From: Chrysomallon squamiferum
Lineage: Eukaryota; Mollusca; Gastropoda; Neomphalida; Peltospiridae
Assembly (NCBI GenBank): GCA_012295275.1
Contig: CM022676.1
Location: 9,591,086-9,655,085 of the forward strand
Length of the DNA: 64,000 bases
Reading direction: 5' to 3'
Positions 1-15,176 of the stretch are shown one piece after another (the first letter of the stretch is position 1; each line of letters starts with the position of its first letter). Below the pieces are notes generated by a model, which did not search any database, was not told the origin of the DNA, and was given only the letters and a program-made list of their open reading frames with translations. A program made the position numbers and the translations under genes.

Positions 1-388
1 CAAATCAAATCAAAATCAAACCAAATAAATAAAAATATAAATTAATAAATAATATAAAAATAATTTTAAAAGATCAAATTATATTATTAAACCTTTAATA
101 ATCTGAATACGCTTTTGATATTTTTATTTTAAAAATTTGTAATAAAAATTTATTTTAGCGACATTTTCTATGACAAAAGTCATTTCTTCTGTTTCGTATA
201 CTATGATCCAAATTTTCAATTATTCCTCACCTGACTAACAAAAAAAAAAAAAAAATAAAAAAATAAATAATAATAACAAATGAAAAAAAAAAAAAAAAGG
301 TTATGAAATATTGTTTATGTACTTAAAATGCAGCAACAATGAGTCACCTGGTGAGTGATGACACCCCCACCCCAGAGTGGCTAATACG

Positions 389-416
389 GGTAACTCAAAC
401 TTGAAATTGAGTTACC
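389..416. other. Perfect 10-bp inverted repeat (hairpin)
   Basis: GGTAACTCAA at 389-398 is the exact reverse complement of TTGAGTTACC at 407-416, with an 8-base spacer. It lies in a short, unusually GC-rich patch (about 345-440). Its function is unknown; it could be the end of an old transposon. Confidence 0.6.
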
Positions 417-515
417 GGGGGGACTGTTCACCTTAGGTACAGAAAACATATTTAAAATTCACATTTAAATAGCTGGGCATGAGAACGTTGAAGATATGCA
501 GCAACAGATATATTT

Positions 516-520
<5 letters not shown>

Positions 521-606
<86 letters not shown>
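521..606. repeat. (GA)n microsatellite, about 86 bp
   Basis: Uninterrupted GA dinucleotide array. The frame through it translates as alternating Arg-Glu, a repeat artefact rather than a gene. Confidence 0.97.
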
Positions 607-608
<2 letters not shown>

Positions 609-1544
609 ACACGTGCCCGAACGGAGATCCTTATACAAATTCATGTCTCAGAAAAAAAAAATGTCAAAAAAATAAAAAATAAAAAATATAGGTGGAGTCA
701 GCCAGCCACACATGAAACAAGCGTTCATTAGAAACAAGATAACTGAAATCAATCAATCAATCAATCAATCATTTAATCAATCAGTCTCTCGATCACTCAA
801 TCAATTTCCGTCATCAGTAAATATATGTCATTGCCAAAATTTATCAGTTACGATTAAAAAAATAGACAATTTTAGCTGATCTTTATTTTTAGTAACTTAT
901 GTTCATAAAAATCGTAAACAGTGACGTAAGTATGATGATGTAAGCGCGCGCGCGCGTGCGAGTGTGGTCAGTATATGTGCAAATACTTAGATGCAAATTT
1001 CACAAAATCTGTTGTTATAATCTGTTGACTGATTTTGTCTGTGTTTATACGTGTGTGCGTATTTTGAGTGTATTTGCGTGTGAGTGTGCTTTCTGTTTAC
1101 TTTTTGGGGTCAATTTTTTTTTATTTTTGTTTATAAATCACATTTGAATATCATTAGGAGAAACTATAGTGGTTACAGACATTTCGCTAATGTTTACTGA
1201 AAGCAAAAAACAAGAATTAAAACTGTGACAGAAGTTGATGTATGTCGCACAAATACAGTTAAAAACGATTTTTTTCGAATTAGTGATTTTCGGAACATTG
1301 CGGTCGTTAACGTTAACTGACGTTTCCACTCAGTGCGTCAAAGTTACGATTTTTGTTTACAAGATGTATTAATAAAACGAGACATTTTTGTATTTGCAGA
1401 GGCAATTCCGAATTGATTTTCGCCATGAAAATGCCATTTGTAATAAACATGGCGAAACAACCTTTCAGACGAAAAAAAGAAAATCAAAACAAATTTATGT
1501 TTAATTTGACGTGAAGTCTGCGCCTACGCAAAGGAAGTCATCGA

Positions 1545-1846
1545 CTGTATTATTATTATTTTTGTTGTAGTTGTAGTTGCTGTTGCTGATGTTGTTGAGG
1601 ATTTTTACTGTTACTAAAACTACAACAACTAGTACTGTAATGCTACTAATAACATTAACAATAACAACAATACAACTGTTACTATTACTGCTACAGCTAC
1701 TACGATTACTATTACTACTACTACTACTATTACTATTACTACTACTACTACTAATAATAGCAATAAATTGTTTCACTAAAATTTAACTGACTTTTTGTTC
1801 CAGCATACTATATTATTGCTATTATTGTTGTTGTTGTTGTTGTTGT

Positions 1847-1902
<56 letters not shown>

Positions 1903-1905
1903 ATG
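1545..1905. repeat. Cryptic trinucleotide tract (TTG/ACT/TAG types)
   Basis: Interrupted runs of TTG, ACT and TAG triplets, including about 60 bp of nearly pure AGT/TAG at roughly 1848-1902. It reads as low-complexity Leu or Ser/Asn tracts in several frames on both strands. Confidence 0.85.
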
Positions 1906-2227
1906 GTAGTCGCACAAACACACACATGCGTAAAATATGACATTTAATCACCAATTTATTTAAAAAAAAAAAAAAAAAAAAAAAAAACTGCGTGCGTGTG
2001 TGCGGGAATATGTGTACACATATTCACAAATACACACATTGTACATGCACGCACACATTGCTTTATCAAGCGGTTTGGCATTCACAGTCCGAAAATATTA
2101 TGCGGTAAACTGTATTATTATAGTAGTAGCATAGAATACGCTATAATTACTGTAGTTAGTAAATTTACATGGGCACTAGCATTTCTTAGTAATGACTTTA
2201 AGTGGGGTTTGACGTTATGGGGTAAAG

Positions 2228-2248
2228 TGACGTCATTTTATATATAAG
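2228..2248 (+). promoter_or_regulatory. CRE palindrome next to a TATA-like run
   Basis: TGACGTCA at 2228-2235 is followed four bases later by a TATATATAAG run. No gene start was found immediately downstream, so a promoter role is speculative. The same extended word (AAGTGACGTCATTTTA) recurs near 59720 without a TATA run. Confidence 0.25.
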
Positions 2249-3008
2249 TATCCAGAACATATCTACGATTTTTCTCATCATCGGCGTATTTTGCAACCAT
2301 ATTCCCGCGGTATTAAGCATAATGTGTATACTTTAAAAACATGATAATAAAATAAATAAGTACAAAACGAGATTATTGTTGTTTAAACTTATAAAATAAA
2401 ATAAAAAATCAGCTGAAAATTAAATAAATATAATATTCATCATGAAATGATTTCAAAGGACAAAGCATAATTAGACAGTTCTTTTAATTTGCTGACTGTA
2501 AACTAGAGTTATGTAACCTTTTACCAACTATTCAGATTAGAGTTATCTAACTTTAGTGAAAGCAGACTAGTTGTAAATGTTTACGTAATATTATTGACAT
2601 AAAACTTTAGTTAACGATGTTATTATTACAGATAATCTTAATTAAAGTCAGTAAGTGTTGTCTATATTTATGTAATATTACTGCATAGATTTTAGATTCA
2701 TCTAATATTTCGTAAAGGAAACAGCTTGTAATGTAATATTTCTAAATTATTCTTATTTTTTGGTTATTGTTGTTTTTATTGTTTTATTTTTTTTTTTTGT
2801 TTCTTTGTTTCTTTTCGTATCCATTGTATCGATATTAATTTAAATTATTCTACTTTGTTGTTAACAAAGATTGGTATACGTAATAAAGCAGTCAATATAA
2901 AAATGTACAGTTTATTTGTTTGTATTACCGCAGGCCAAATGTAACTGGTATTTATTGGGTGTGTTTATGGCATATACGTTATTAGTTAAACAGAATTTAA
3001 CATTATAT

Positions 3009-3010
<2 letters not shown>

Positions 3011-3064
<54 letters not shown>
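3011..3064. repeat. (GA)n microsatellite, about 53 bp
   Basis: Pure AG/GA dinucleotide array in intergenic DNA. Confidence 0.95.
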
Positions 3065-3067
<3 letters not shown>

Positions 3068-3996
3068 GGTCATATGTTTCTCGGTGACTCAGTCTTCTTT
3101 AATTTTTTACCTGATCTGGATTATTTCATCTTGCATTGTTCTAAAGTTTTAGGATTTAAACTTTTACATAAATCCTAACACTGGATTTAAAACAGTGGAT
3201 TAAGTTAGCCGCTTATAAATTTGGTTTCCGTGCGCGTCACACACACACGCACACACAACAACAACAAATCTTTCAACATATGGGAGGCTTGGAGCGAACA
3301 ATTTTTATTTTGTTTATTATTATTATTATTAGTAGCATTAGTATTATTATTAGTAGTATTTATTTATTTATTTATTTTAACAAGCCCTGTTAGGGTTATT
3401 CATTTTTAGTTACTATTTTGGGCTTCAAACTACTACGAATAAGCAGAGATGGAAACCCAGTAAAATGGCGAAATAAGATAACTAAAATAAACATTAAGCT
3501 CTAAATTGGTTAACAATAACTTGCTTGAAACTGATACCAGTTGTTTATTTCTCGACTGCTTTCAGAAATAACAATAATTATTTTTATCTTGATGTCGTCT
3601 GGGCGAAGTCCATAAGTGACGTCTTAACGTTCAAAACGAGTACATATCAGTTAATTTATTTGACGGAAATGGTCGAGTCTATCCGAACCAAAATTAATTT
3701 TGATGTTTGCAGTATTCGAAGTAGTTATTATATTGTGACAAGCCAAATTGTTTACATACAGTTTGATTCCAAACAGTGTAATTAATAACGAGTTGATGGT
3801 GTAAATATTAATGCAAACCACAAGTGTTTAAAGAATAATGAGTAAGCACATCTGCGACGTGTTTTTCAGCCAAATGTCGGTCAACGGCCTTGACCTAATA
3901 CCGTTTCCTTTTCTATTTATTATTATTTTTTAATCCATCCAAAATGTCGTGACAGCGTTGTAACTAGCAGAGGAGATCGTCGTTTGGCCTCAAGGA

Positions 3997-6869
<2,873 letters not shown>

Positions 6870-7876
6870 CAAGGGAGATAATCAGGGGAAGATAATTCAA
6901 GGGAAGATAATTCAAGATAAGGCAATCTAGTGGAGGAAATTCAGGAGGAGACAACTCAAAGGGAGATAATCCAAAGGCAAAAACTCTTTATGGCAGTGCA
7001 GTTTAAAATTTTATATACTTCTTTTTTTTTGGTTGTTTTTGTTAAAGATTGATTATTTTAAATAACAGCAGGATCTGTAATTAACATAAATACTTAGTTA
7101 TTAAAATTGTTTAAATATAAATTTACTTACTGCAAAAGTTATTACATTTTTTAATGATGAAAATTCATTTTTGATTTTTCTTGCATGTGATGGATTATAT
7201 GCTTTGTACAGTCTAGATTTAGGCCTTGTATAAAAAAATATTTGGTTTTCATTTGTAAAAAGTGATATATGGATATGTGGCATTAGTTTCATAGAAATAT
7301 ATTTTGTATAAAAATATTACAGACTGTAGGCTTGGAAAAAGTGCTGTTTAGTTTTAGGTTTAGAATATTATGGTTTTTGGTTTCGAATTGAACAAAATTA
7401 TTTTTATTTTTTAGGATAGATGACAAAAGAATAATTGTTTATATTGAATTACAATAAAGAAAATATCTGAAATATATTACCTATTAATACATTTAAAAGG
7501 AAATAAGTAAAAAAATCTGGATTTTTGTGTGTGTATATATTTCCATACATAATGATACCATGAATTATTTTAATCATTTCTTTTCCCCTTTTGGCAGAAA
7601 CCTTAGTCATTTTGTTTAGGTTTGGACAAAAAACGAAAGATTTAAATTCAATAGTTAATGTTTGTGCCATTAGGTTTTCTTATTTTAAAATTAATAATTT
7701 CAGCTTTCGGTAAGTTTTTAATAAATACATTAAAAAGAATTGTTATGTGAACTTGTGGCAGGTTTTTCAATATGTTTTTAAAGTGACTGAGATTTTTAAA
7801 ATAATTTTTATATCTTTGTTATGCAGTACACTTACATATAAAACATACTGAAAAACAATAAAATATTAGTTAAAAT

Positions 7877-7937
7877 ATATATATATATATATACTTCAAG
7901 ATAAAAAGTTAACTAACTTTCAAACTGAAAATAAAAT
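7877..7937. repeat. Inverted copy of the 5879-5943 segment
   Basis: A TA run followed by CTTCAAGATAAAAAGTTAAC and ACTTTCAAACTGAAAATAAAA is the reverse complement, with few differences, of LRRC58 intron 2 at about 5879-5943. The two copies lie 2 kb apart in opposite orientation. Confidence 0.7.
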
Positions 7938-8467
7938 TTTATCAAGTTTTTATTAAATTACACATTGTTAAGTATGATAAAACTTTTAACATTGTTTTCT
8001 GACTTGATGATAGATTATAAGATAAAACCTGTTATGTCCTTGATAATATAAATTGTTCTGGCAAAAAAAAAATTAAAAAAAAAAATTATATCTATATAAT
8101 TCCCTCTCTTGTATGCGCAACACACACGCACATGCACATATATAGGTCTATCTATAATCTATCTGTCTGTATATCTCTATATGCACACTCACACACACAC
8201 ACACAAACACTGTGTTTAATTATTTTTATCAAATTGGTGACATGATCTTTTTTATATTCTCCCCTTTTTATTGTTATCCAATAAAACAAACTGCTGTATT
8301 ACAAAATGTCAGAGTTTTTAAAAACTGAAAGATAAATTACTTCCTTTTTACTATAGCCAGGTCAGAAGTTATAAAGGCTGCAATGCATTATTTCAGTATT
8401 CAGGCTGGTATTAATAATAATGGTAAAAACAATAGCGCAATTCAAATGCTGATCTCATAATTATCAC

Positions 8468-8473
<6 letters not shown>

Positions 8474-8516
<43 letters not shown>
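8474..8516. repeat. (TA)n microsatellite, 43 bp
   Basis: Pure AT dinucleotide run. Confidence 0.95.
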
Positions 8517-8519
<3 letters not shown>

Positions 8520-9152
8520 AGTATTTATATACGTATATTCATTTATATCCAACACAAACACACACACACACACATGAATATATATACCCAGAATATTACA
8601 TTTTAAGCCCATTTTTATTACAGCTAAAAGGTATACAGTGACTATTATAACAAATATATATATTATTTTTAAGACCACTATAATACAAATATTAATACTG
8701 TTACATATATTATTATACTAATTAATTATACTAATTAATTTATATAAATTGTAAAACTTAAATTAAACAGAATATAACTATTATAACTAACTGTACATTA
8801 TTTTTAAAATGGTATTATAATATGGTGTTGCATTTATTATTATATTAATACTATGATTATAATGATATATAAATTCTATAAGTACAGTATTTTATTTAAA
8901 CTGGTAAGATATAATATATTACATACTGTCAGTACTAATCTCTATCTACAGTATATTACATACTAATAATATTGTATTAGTTACAGATAGAATATGTAGC
9001 TTTCAGACTACTGAGGTATTCAGCTTTAAATTTTATATAAAAACAAAATATCCTAATTTAATACTAAAATCAACACAAGTACAGTGAAAACGTCATAGCA
9101 CCTTCTTAAGGCATTATTTGTTTATATATAAATATATATACACACATGTGTG

Positions 9153-9154
<2 letters not shown>

Positions 9155-9234
<80 letters not shown>

Positions 9235-9236
9235 TC
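9155..9236. repeat. (CT)n microsatellite, about 80 bp
   Basis: Near-perfect TC array between CA-rich flanks. Confidence 0.96.
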
Positions 9237-9659
9237 CACACAGAGAGAGAGCTTTAAGATCATAGAAATAGACTTTCTTTTAAGAACATAAAAATGTGGC
9301 ATTTTAAGTTTATTTGTTAATAACATGAATATTCAATTCAGATATTTTTAAGTATGTACATGTATCTTTATATATTTTATGTCTTTAAACCATGCAAGTG
9401 TAAAAATTTTAATAAATATTCAATATGCTATTTTTTTAATTTCAAACAGTTATTATGTTAATGACCGTGCAGTAAGCAGTTTTTAAGTCCTATTTTTTAT
9501 TTAAATTTTTTTTCTTTTCATTAATTACCAATATTTTAAAACTATACTGATTTTAAGATGATATTAAAAAAATATCTTTTAAGACCACAGTATCCAGCTT
9601 ACAATATCAATGATTATATAATTGTTGATTTTTTTTTCTTCACATTAAACAGTTCAGAA

Positions 9660-10270
9660 CATGCAAAATAAAGTTTCAAAAACCATATAGAATCTAGATT
9701 ATCTGGAATTTAATACCATGTAGCATCTAGAATTAAAAACCATACCGTATCTAGATCCTAAAACCATATTCTAGACTATAAGCCTTGTGATAACAAGATT
9801 TTAAGACAATATATCTAAATCATAAGACCATGTTATTTAGGTTGTTACACCATAACATGTCTAGATTTTAAGACCATCTTGTATCTAGATTTTAAAATCA
9901 TATTGTATCTAGAGTACCTGTTGTATCCAGGTTATAAGACCATGTAGTATCTAGGTGTTTAAGACCATATATCCAGATTATAAAGCCATTTAGTTTCTTG
10001 GTTTTTAAAACTGTAGTATCTAGAATTAAAGAGAGCGGTATCTAGATTTAAGATAAATGGTATCTAGATTCTAAAACCACATGGTATCTAGATTTTAAGA
10101 CCATGTAGTGACTAAATTTAAATTGTAAAACCGTTAGTAGGATTTAAATTTTTAACACCATATAATGTTTGGATTATGAAATAACGTGTGGTATCTGCAT
10201 TATGTATCTGGATTATTTGACCTATAATAAAGGTATCTAAGATTTAGAACAGTATCTAGAATATACAACA
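9660..10270. repeat. Degenerate short-unit satellite with a TATCTAGA core
   Basis: Roughly twenty decayed copies of a unit near 24-30 bp whose core reads ACCATNTAGTATCTAGATT, followed by TTAAGACC or a variant. The palindrome TCTAGA appears in many units. No coding potential was seen. Confidence 0.8.
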
Positions 10271-11683
10271 GGAGAGTAATTGTTATTTTGGTGTATTATA
10301 AGTCATACTGGTGTATTGTGTTATAAACATGCTCTACTTTCTACGTCAGGTCAAATAGTATGTAGATTTTTAAAAAAGTTTAAGTATATAATACTATGGC
10401 CAAAGATTATGATATGATGACCAAAAAAAAAAAAAAAAAAGATTATCATATAATGGTAAAAAAATGATCATATTATGTCCACATTTTATCATTTTGTGAT
10501 CAAAAATTTCTCCCACCCCCCAAAAACAAAAATTATCCGGTTTAAATTTGCCTTCAAAAGGTTTAGCAGTTCAATATGCATTTATTAAACATTAAATTTT
10601 AAATTGTACAGTTAATGCCCATGATAGGCAGGCTTGAACAATTAAAATGATTTACCATTTTGTGTAACACAGATGGAAAATAATCACATTGGGAATTTTC
10701 ATATAAACAGATTTGTCTTCGAGGTTAGGCTTAAATGCCCGACAGAAAGATTGAATATTAATTTGAATAGTAATTTTATGTATATTATTATTGTATTTTA
10801 ATTATGCCAAAAAAAAAAAAAAAAAACACTTCATTAAAAAATATGTCTGTGTTAAGCAGTCATCATAGAGTATGAGAATGTGGCCTTTATAGAAAGGTGG
10901 TTGCTTAACAGAGGTGAATTTTTATTACTGATTTGATACAATGAAAGTATGGTCTTCATAGAAAGACAGATCAACGTATATGAAATTTGATCTTGTGTTT
11001 TTTATTTGTTTTTATTTGTTGCATTTTTGTTTTCTTTGGTAATGGGTTGTTAAGTGTCATTTCAATGAATTATGGTTAAAAAATAAAATGTTATTAGTTC
11101 AAAGGAGAGAATGTTATAGTGCTATTAATCGTAATACTTGTATTAATGGGTGTAACCTTTTTTAATGTTAGTTTTTACTTTGTATAATGTAATGTGTTTG
11201 GATCATAATTGTAGTGTTGTTATTTTTAAAAAAAATTTTTTTTTTTTTTTTTTTTTTTTTGTGTGTGTTTTTGTTACAGAAATGATATGAGAATTAATTG
11301 CATGGGATTTGAAAGGTTCCAGTTCACTCAACACACACACACACACAGACACACATACACACACCAGTACTATAAAACCATTACACTTCCATATTTCTTT
11401 TCATTCATTTCTGAAAATAAAATTGTCTGTTGTACTTATTAACATTTCAACTTTTTGTACCCCCCAAAAAAAATATTTGTTTGTTTTTGGAATGAAAATG
11501 AAATATTTCTGTTACTTCATTTTTTATTTATCTAGTATACAAAGAAGATTGTTTACTACACAAAAGATAAAATAATTAGTTTGGTGATAAATGATTGATA
11601 CACAAACAAGATGGAAGTTTCCATGCTCAGAAAATGTTACATAAAATCTAATCTATTCATATTTTTACTCTTTTTTTTTAACC

Positions 11684-11686
<3 letters not shown>

Positions 11687-11725
<39 letters not shown>
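11687..11725. repeat. (ATT)n microsatellite
   Basis: Uninterrupted TTA trinucleotide array. Confidence 0.95.
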
Positions 11726-13619
11726 TTGAAACTTATAATTGATGTACCTTCTAGATTAGAAAAATAAATAACTAGTCTCATATCTAGGGTAGATTCTAAA
11801 TTTGGTTGCTAATGCTGAACAGTTGGTTACAGTCTCTAAAGCTTTACTTTAGGAATTTGAATTTTATTTATTTGCTATTTGTTATTGTTTTTTCGTTGTT
11901 TTTCTTTACTTTGTCAAAGTAGTTAAGTTTTCAAATACAAAAACAAGCAGGTATGCATGTTACTTAAATCGTGTTGCCACTGCCTAACATTTGGCATTAA
12001 ACTGTTTGCCAGTTGACCTACTTTTTCTCTATTGGTTATTATCTTGAGAGAACAACAGATTTTTAAAATACTAAATTCAATGTACTTTTTTTTTTTGGTT
12101 TGGAATTTTTCAATTTTATTTATTTATTTTATTATTATTTTTTTTATATGAAAATAAAAGTTAATGTTAGTTTGAACTATGACTTTTCTCATGTAAGAAG
12201 ATAACCAAAGCAATACCTTTTATATATTTCAACATTAAAACAAAAATTACCTGAACAGTAAACTTAAATTTTACAGATATGTCAGTAATCTTCCTAGACA
12301 AACTCAGGACTGATTGATTTTTATATTAAACATTTTTGAATTATATTATAAATTTTTGTATTTACGATTTTTAAATTCACCGATTGATTTCATATTAAAT
12401 ATTTTTAGAATTCAGAACTGATTATTTTTATAGCTAAAAGATTTTAAAATTCTGCGAATGATTTTAATGTTTAACATTTTGTAAAGTAAATTACGATTTA
12501 AATGTTGCATTTTTTAAAACCGTTTCGCACAAATAATCTATAAGGTAGCACAAACTGTATTTGAACTTGGACATTAATGTTCTTTTAACTGATTTTAGAA
12601 GTAATAAAAATTATATATCTACATAACTTTCTTGTTGCTTGTTCTTTTCAAATTTAACCTTCATTTTGATTAATTACATATTTTTATATTAATAATTGTT
12701 TGATCTGTTATTACTCTTTATATTTTTACTGTTAGCAATATAAGACTTTCACCTTTTTCAATTTTGTTTAGTATAAGAGTAAATTAAACAAAATTTGTCA
12801 GTGTTTTTAATTGTGTGTAGAATGACATCTGATAGTTCAAATATACTTTTGATGACTGGAAGAAATAGTCTAAATGTATTCTTCAGACATCAGTGTAATG
12901 TTTTATTAGGTTTTTGCTGTCCAATCTTAATTAATAATAAAGCATAACAATTAAACAGTACCAAACAGTTCTGCTGTTTTTCTTTGTGACATTATTACAT
13001 CTAGTACAAGTCTTTTCACTTTAAAGCAGACATTTTTGTCCCAAGGCTCAACTTTTTAATTTTCAAATAGAAATTGTTTCCCCCATCAGCATTGGAGACA
13101 TTACAGTATAATCTGAACATGTATTAAAAAGCAGAGCCACAGCAATGTAACAATGCTGAACTGGTCAAGGACATGCCTCAATGGCAGACTGACTAACAAG
13201 GTCATAATGGAGCAATTTTTTGGTATGAGTCTATGAAGCCTTAGATCCAGCTTCAAATGGCTGATAATTTTAAGTGCAAAGTTTTGAAAACAGTCGTATA
13301 CTTCATTACTTCTGAATCCTCAGGCTATCTACCAAGCCTCATCTTCAGAATCACTTCTTTAGATTTTGTTTCTTCTAGCGTTGTCAGAAAACAAACATAC
13401 CAGTCTTATCACATAATTTATAGTTTGATTTGTAAATGATAAAATGGTGGCTTTCAGATGGGTTTTTTAATAGCTGTATTTTATTGTCTGATTTTGGTAA
13501 GTTATTACAGCTGTCCCAAAACAATAAAAGAATAACTTGTAAGTATGAATAAATGTTATTATTCCATTTGTTCAGAGCTCTGCTGCTACACTTTAAAAAC
13601 TGGAAAAGACATAGTAACA

Positions 13620-13890
13620 AAAAATGGCTGGGAATACATAGGGCAATTTACCATTCCAACCACTGTCTCATCAAAGGTTTATCAGTGGCAGTGGTGTGTG
13701 TTTAAGATAAAAGGAACAATAAATGGTTGGGAACACAAAGTAATTTACCATTCCAACCACTGTCTCATCAAAGGTTTATCAATGGCAGTGGTATGTGTAT
13801 AAGATAAAAGGAACAATAAATGGTTGGGAACACAAAGTAATTTACCATTCTAACCGGTATCTCATCAAAGGTTTATCAATGGCAGTAATA
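13620..13890. repeat. Tandem repeat, about 96-99-bp unit, nearly three copies
   Basis: TGGYTGGGAAYACA starts units at about 13625, 13724 and 13820. Each unit continues with TTTACCATTCYAACC, CTCATCAAAGGTTTATCA and GGCAGT. Copies differ by a few substitutions. The small open frame through it is a by-product of the repeat. Confidence 0.88.
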
Positions 13891-14269
13891 TAGGTGCTTT
13901 TGGTCAGTGAAATATATATATACATAGGATTCATAGCTGGTAGTTATTATTAATATTACTGGTAATTAATAAAATGTAAATTAATTTGATAATGATAGCA
14001 TCTGATGTCTTGTCCAAAATGTTATAATTGCAACAGATAAATCAATAATAATACAGAAATTAAAAATTTTGATAAACATGTCTTTTGTGCATTTTTTAAT
14101 TTGTTCTTTAATCATGTATTAGCTCACTTTAGGTTTAAATGTCAAAAAAAAAATTCACTGCTGTAAAAAATTAATTTGAATTATTGCAGACAGTAATTGA
14201 ATAAACAAGTAAAAAAAAATTGAATTTTGACAAAAATTTCTTTATTTTTATCAAGTTCTTTTTATTTGT

Positions 14270-14600
14270 TTATAATTGTCTACAAGGCTTGTTTTGATTT
14301 AAGCTTCAGAAGATCTACTGAAATACAAAAGTAAAATCTCTTGAATTTTATCAAAACACTATTATCTGTTAGCTTTGCTTAGTTTTAAACTTGAGAAGAT
14401 CAAACACAGTACAAAATGGATTCAAAATTTCTATTTTTAACAGACATCTTGTTAGGTTTAAACTTCAGACGACACCTTTATTTTCTTTCATTTTTCTTCT
14501 TCTTCTTCTTCTTCTTCTTCTGCTGTTGTTATTATCTGTTAGCTTTGTTTAGGTTTAAACTTTAGAAGACCAACTGGAATACAAAATGGATTCACTGTTA
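14270..14600. repeat. 85-89-bp tandem array that includes the SNAPC2 C-terminal codons
   Basis: Four related units lie in register at about 14280, 14369, 14452 and 14539. Each contains a version of TTTAAACTT.AGAAGA on the plus strand. The unit at 14539 is the true end of the SNAPC2 coding region. Units at 14369 and 14280 read on the minus strand as variant tails ending LLKFKTKQS-stop and LLKLKSKQAL-stop. The unit at 14452 is frame-broken. Confidence 0.75.
14477..14482 (-). terminator. Candidate SNAPC2 polyadenylation signal
   Basis: TTTATT on the plus strand is AATAAA on the minus strand, about 57 bases after the SNAPC2 stop. Position and hexamer fit, but other AATAAA words lie nearby. Confidence 0.4.
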
Positions 14601-15176
14601 AAAGTTTAGGTTTATTCAGTGCCTCTCTCTGCCATGAAATCTTTTTTTTGGGTGTGTCTGACTCTTCATCATCTGAACTCTTCCTCTTGCTTTCATTTGG
14701 AGTTACCTCCCTTGAATCTGATGCACCAATCACATTTGAGGATTCTTCTTTATTTGTTGTTCTGTCGTTGGAGGTACATGCTGAATTATTTTCATCTACA
14801 TTATTTGGAGTTAGTTCCCTTGATTCTGATATCCCACTAACCTCTGTGGTGTCTTCCATACTGACATGGTCTTTGGATGTAGTATGTGGTGAATTATTTT
14901 CATCTACATTATTTGGAGTTCTCTCCCTTGAGGATTCTTTAGTATTCATATTGTCTTTGGATGTACACTGCAAGTTATTTTCGACTCCATTTTTTGACTG
15001 ATTTGTATCTGAAGTTTTCTCCGAATCTTTTTGAGTTTCGTTCGTGTTCATTGACTCTGCTTGTACAGCAAGATTATCTGAATCGGGATTAGAATTAGGA
15101 TTATGCTGATTAGCATTAACTGGATTTATTTTTCGCCTCTGGCCACGTGAATCCAGACCAAATTCTTCTGGAAAAT
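14539..15176 (-). CDS. SNAPC2: SNAPC2 coding exon 9 (low-complexity insert and conserved C-terminus)
   Basis: 638 bp starting at acceptor TTCTTCAG. It encodes DFPEEFGLDSRGQRRK, then a Ser/Asn/Thr/Glu-rich segment with repeated TPNNVDENNS, then a basic KRK/PKKK stretch and the NPFCIPVGLLKFKPKQS end. The frame extends upstream to 15312 as hydrophobic residues, but that part is intron. Confidence 0.93.

Larger units (their letters stand above)
1..3996. other. Intergenic region upstream of LRRC58
   Basis: No coding exon could be supported here. The interval holds poly-A tracts near 240-300 and 1960-1987, (GA)n arrays at 521-606 and 3011-3064, an AATC-type tract near 748-805, a cryptic trinucleotide tract at 1545-1905, a hairpin at 389-416 and a CRE plus TATA-like pair near 2228. 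Open frames in this stretch are explained by simple repeats or lack any family signature. The last few hundred bases (about 3840-3996) are less AT-rich and probably contain the LRRC58 promoter and 5' UTR. Confidence 0.7.
6870..14538. other. Intergenic region between LRRC58 and SNAPC2 (tail to tail)
   Basis: Both flanking genes end here, so the interval holds their 3' UTRs. An AATAAA at 7453-7458 is a candidate LRRC58 polyadenylation signal, about 590 bases after its stop. The rest is AT-rich and non-coding: a (TA)n array at 8474-8516, (CT)n at 9155-9236, a degenerate TATCTAGA satellite at 9660-10270, (ATT)n at 11687-11725, a 96-bp tandem repeat at 13620-13890 and an 85-89-bp array from about 14270. 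The short frames here are unconvincing. Confidence 0.7.

Noticed and set aside
479-682. Frame with a long Arg-Glu repeat
   Set aside because: It is a (GA)n microsatellite read in frame. The same pattern at 3011, 9155, 26069 and 54261 was rejected too.
3525-3785. 86-codon frame upstream of LRRC58
   Set aside because: No domain, AT-rich codon use and no splice link to LRRC58, which has its own start and upstream stop.
12780-13450. Moderately unique stretch between genes, with a 60-codon frame
   Set aside because: No splice signals or family motifs. It is best treated as ordinary intergenic sequence.
14619-15001. Plus-strand frames of 73 and 117 codons
   Set aside because: They are antisense to the SNAPC2 last exon, whose minus-strand frame carries the conserved motifs.
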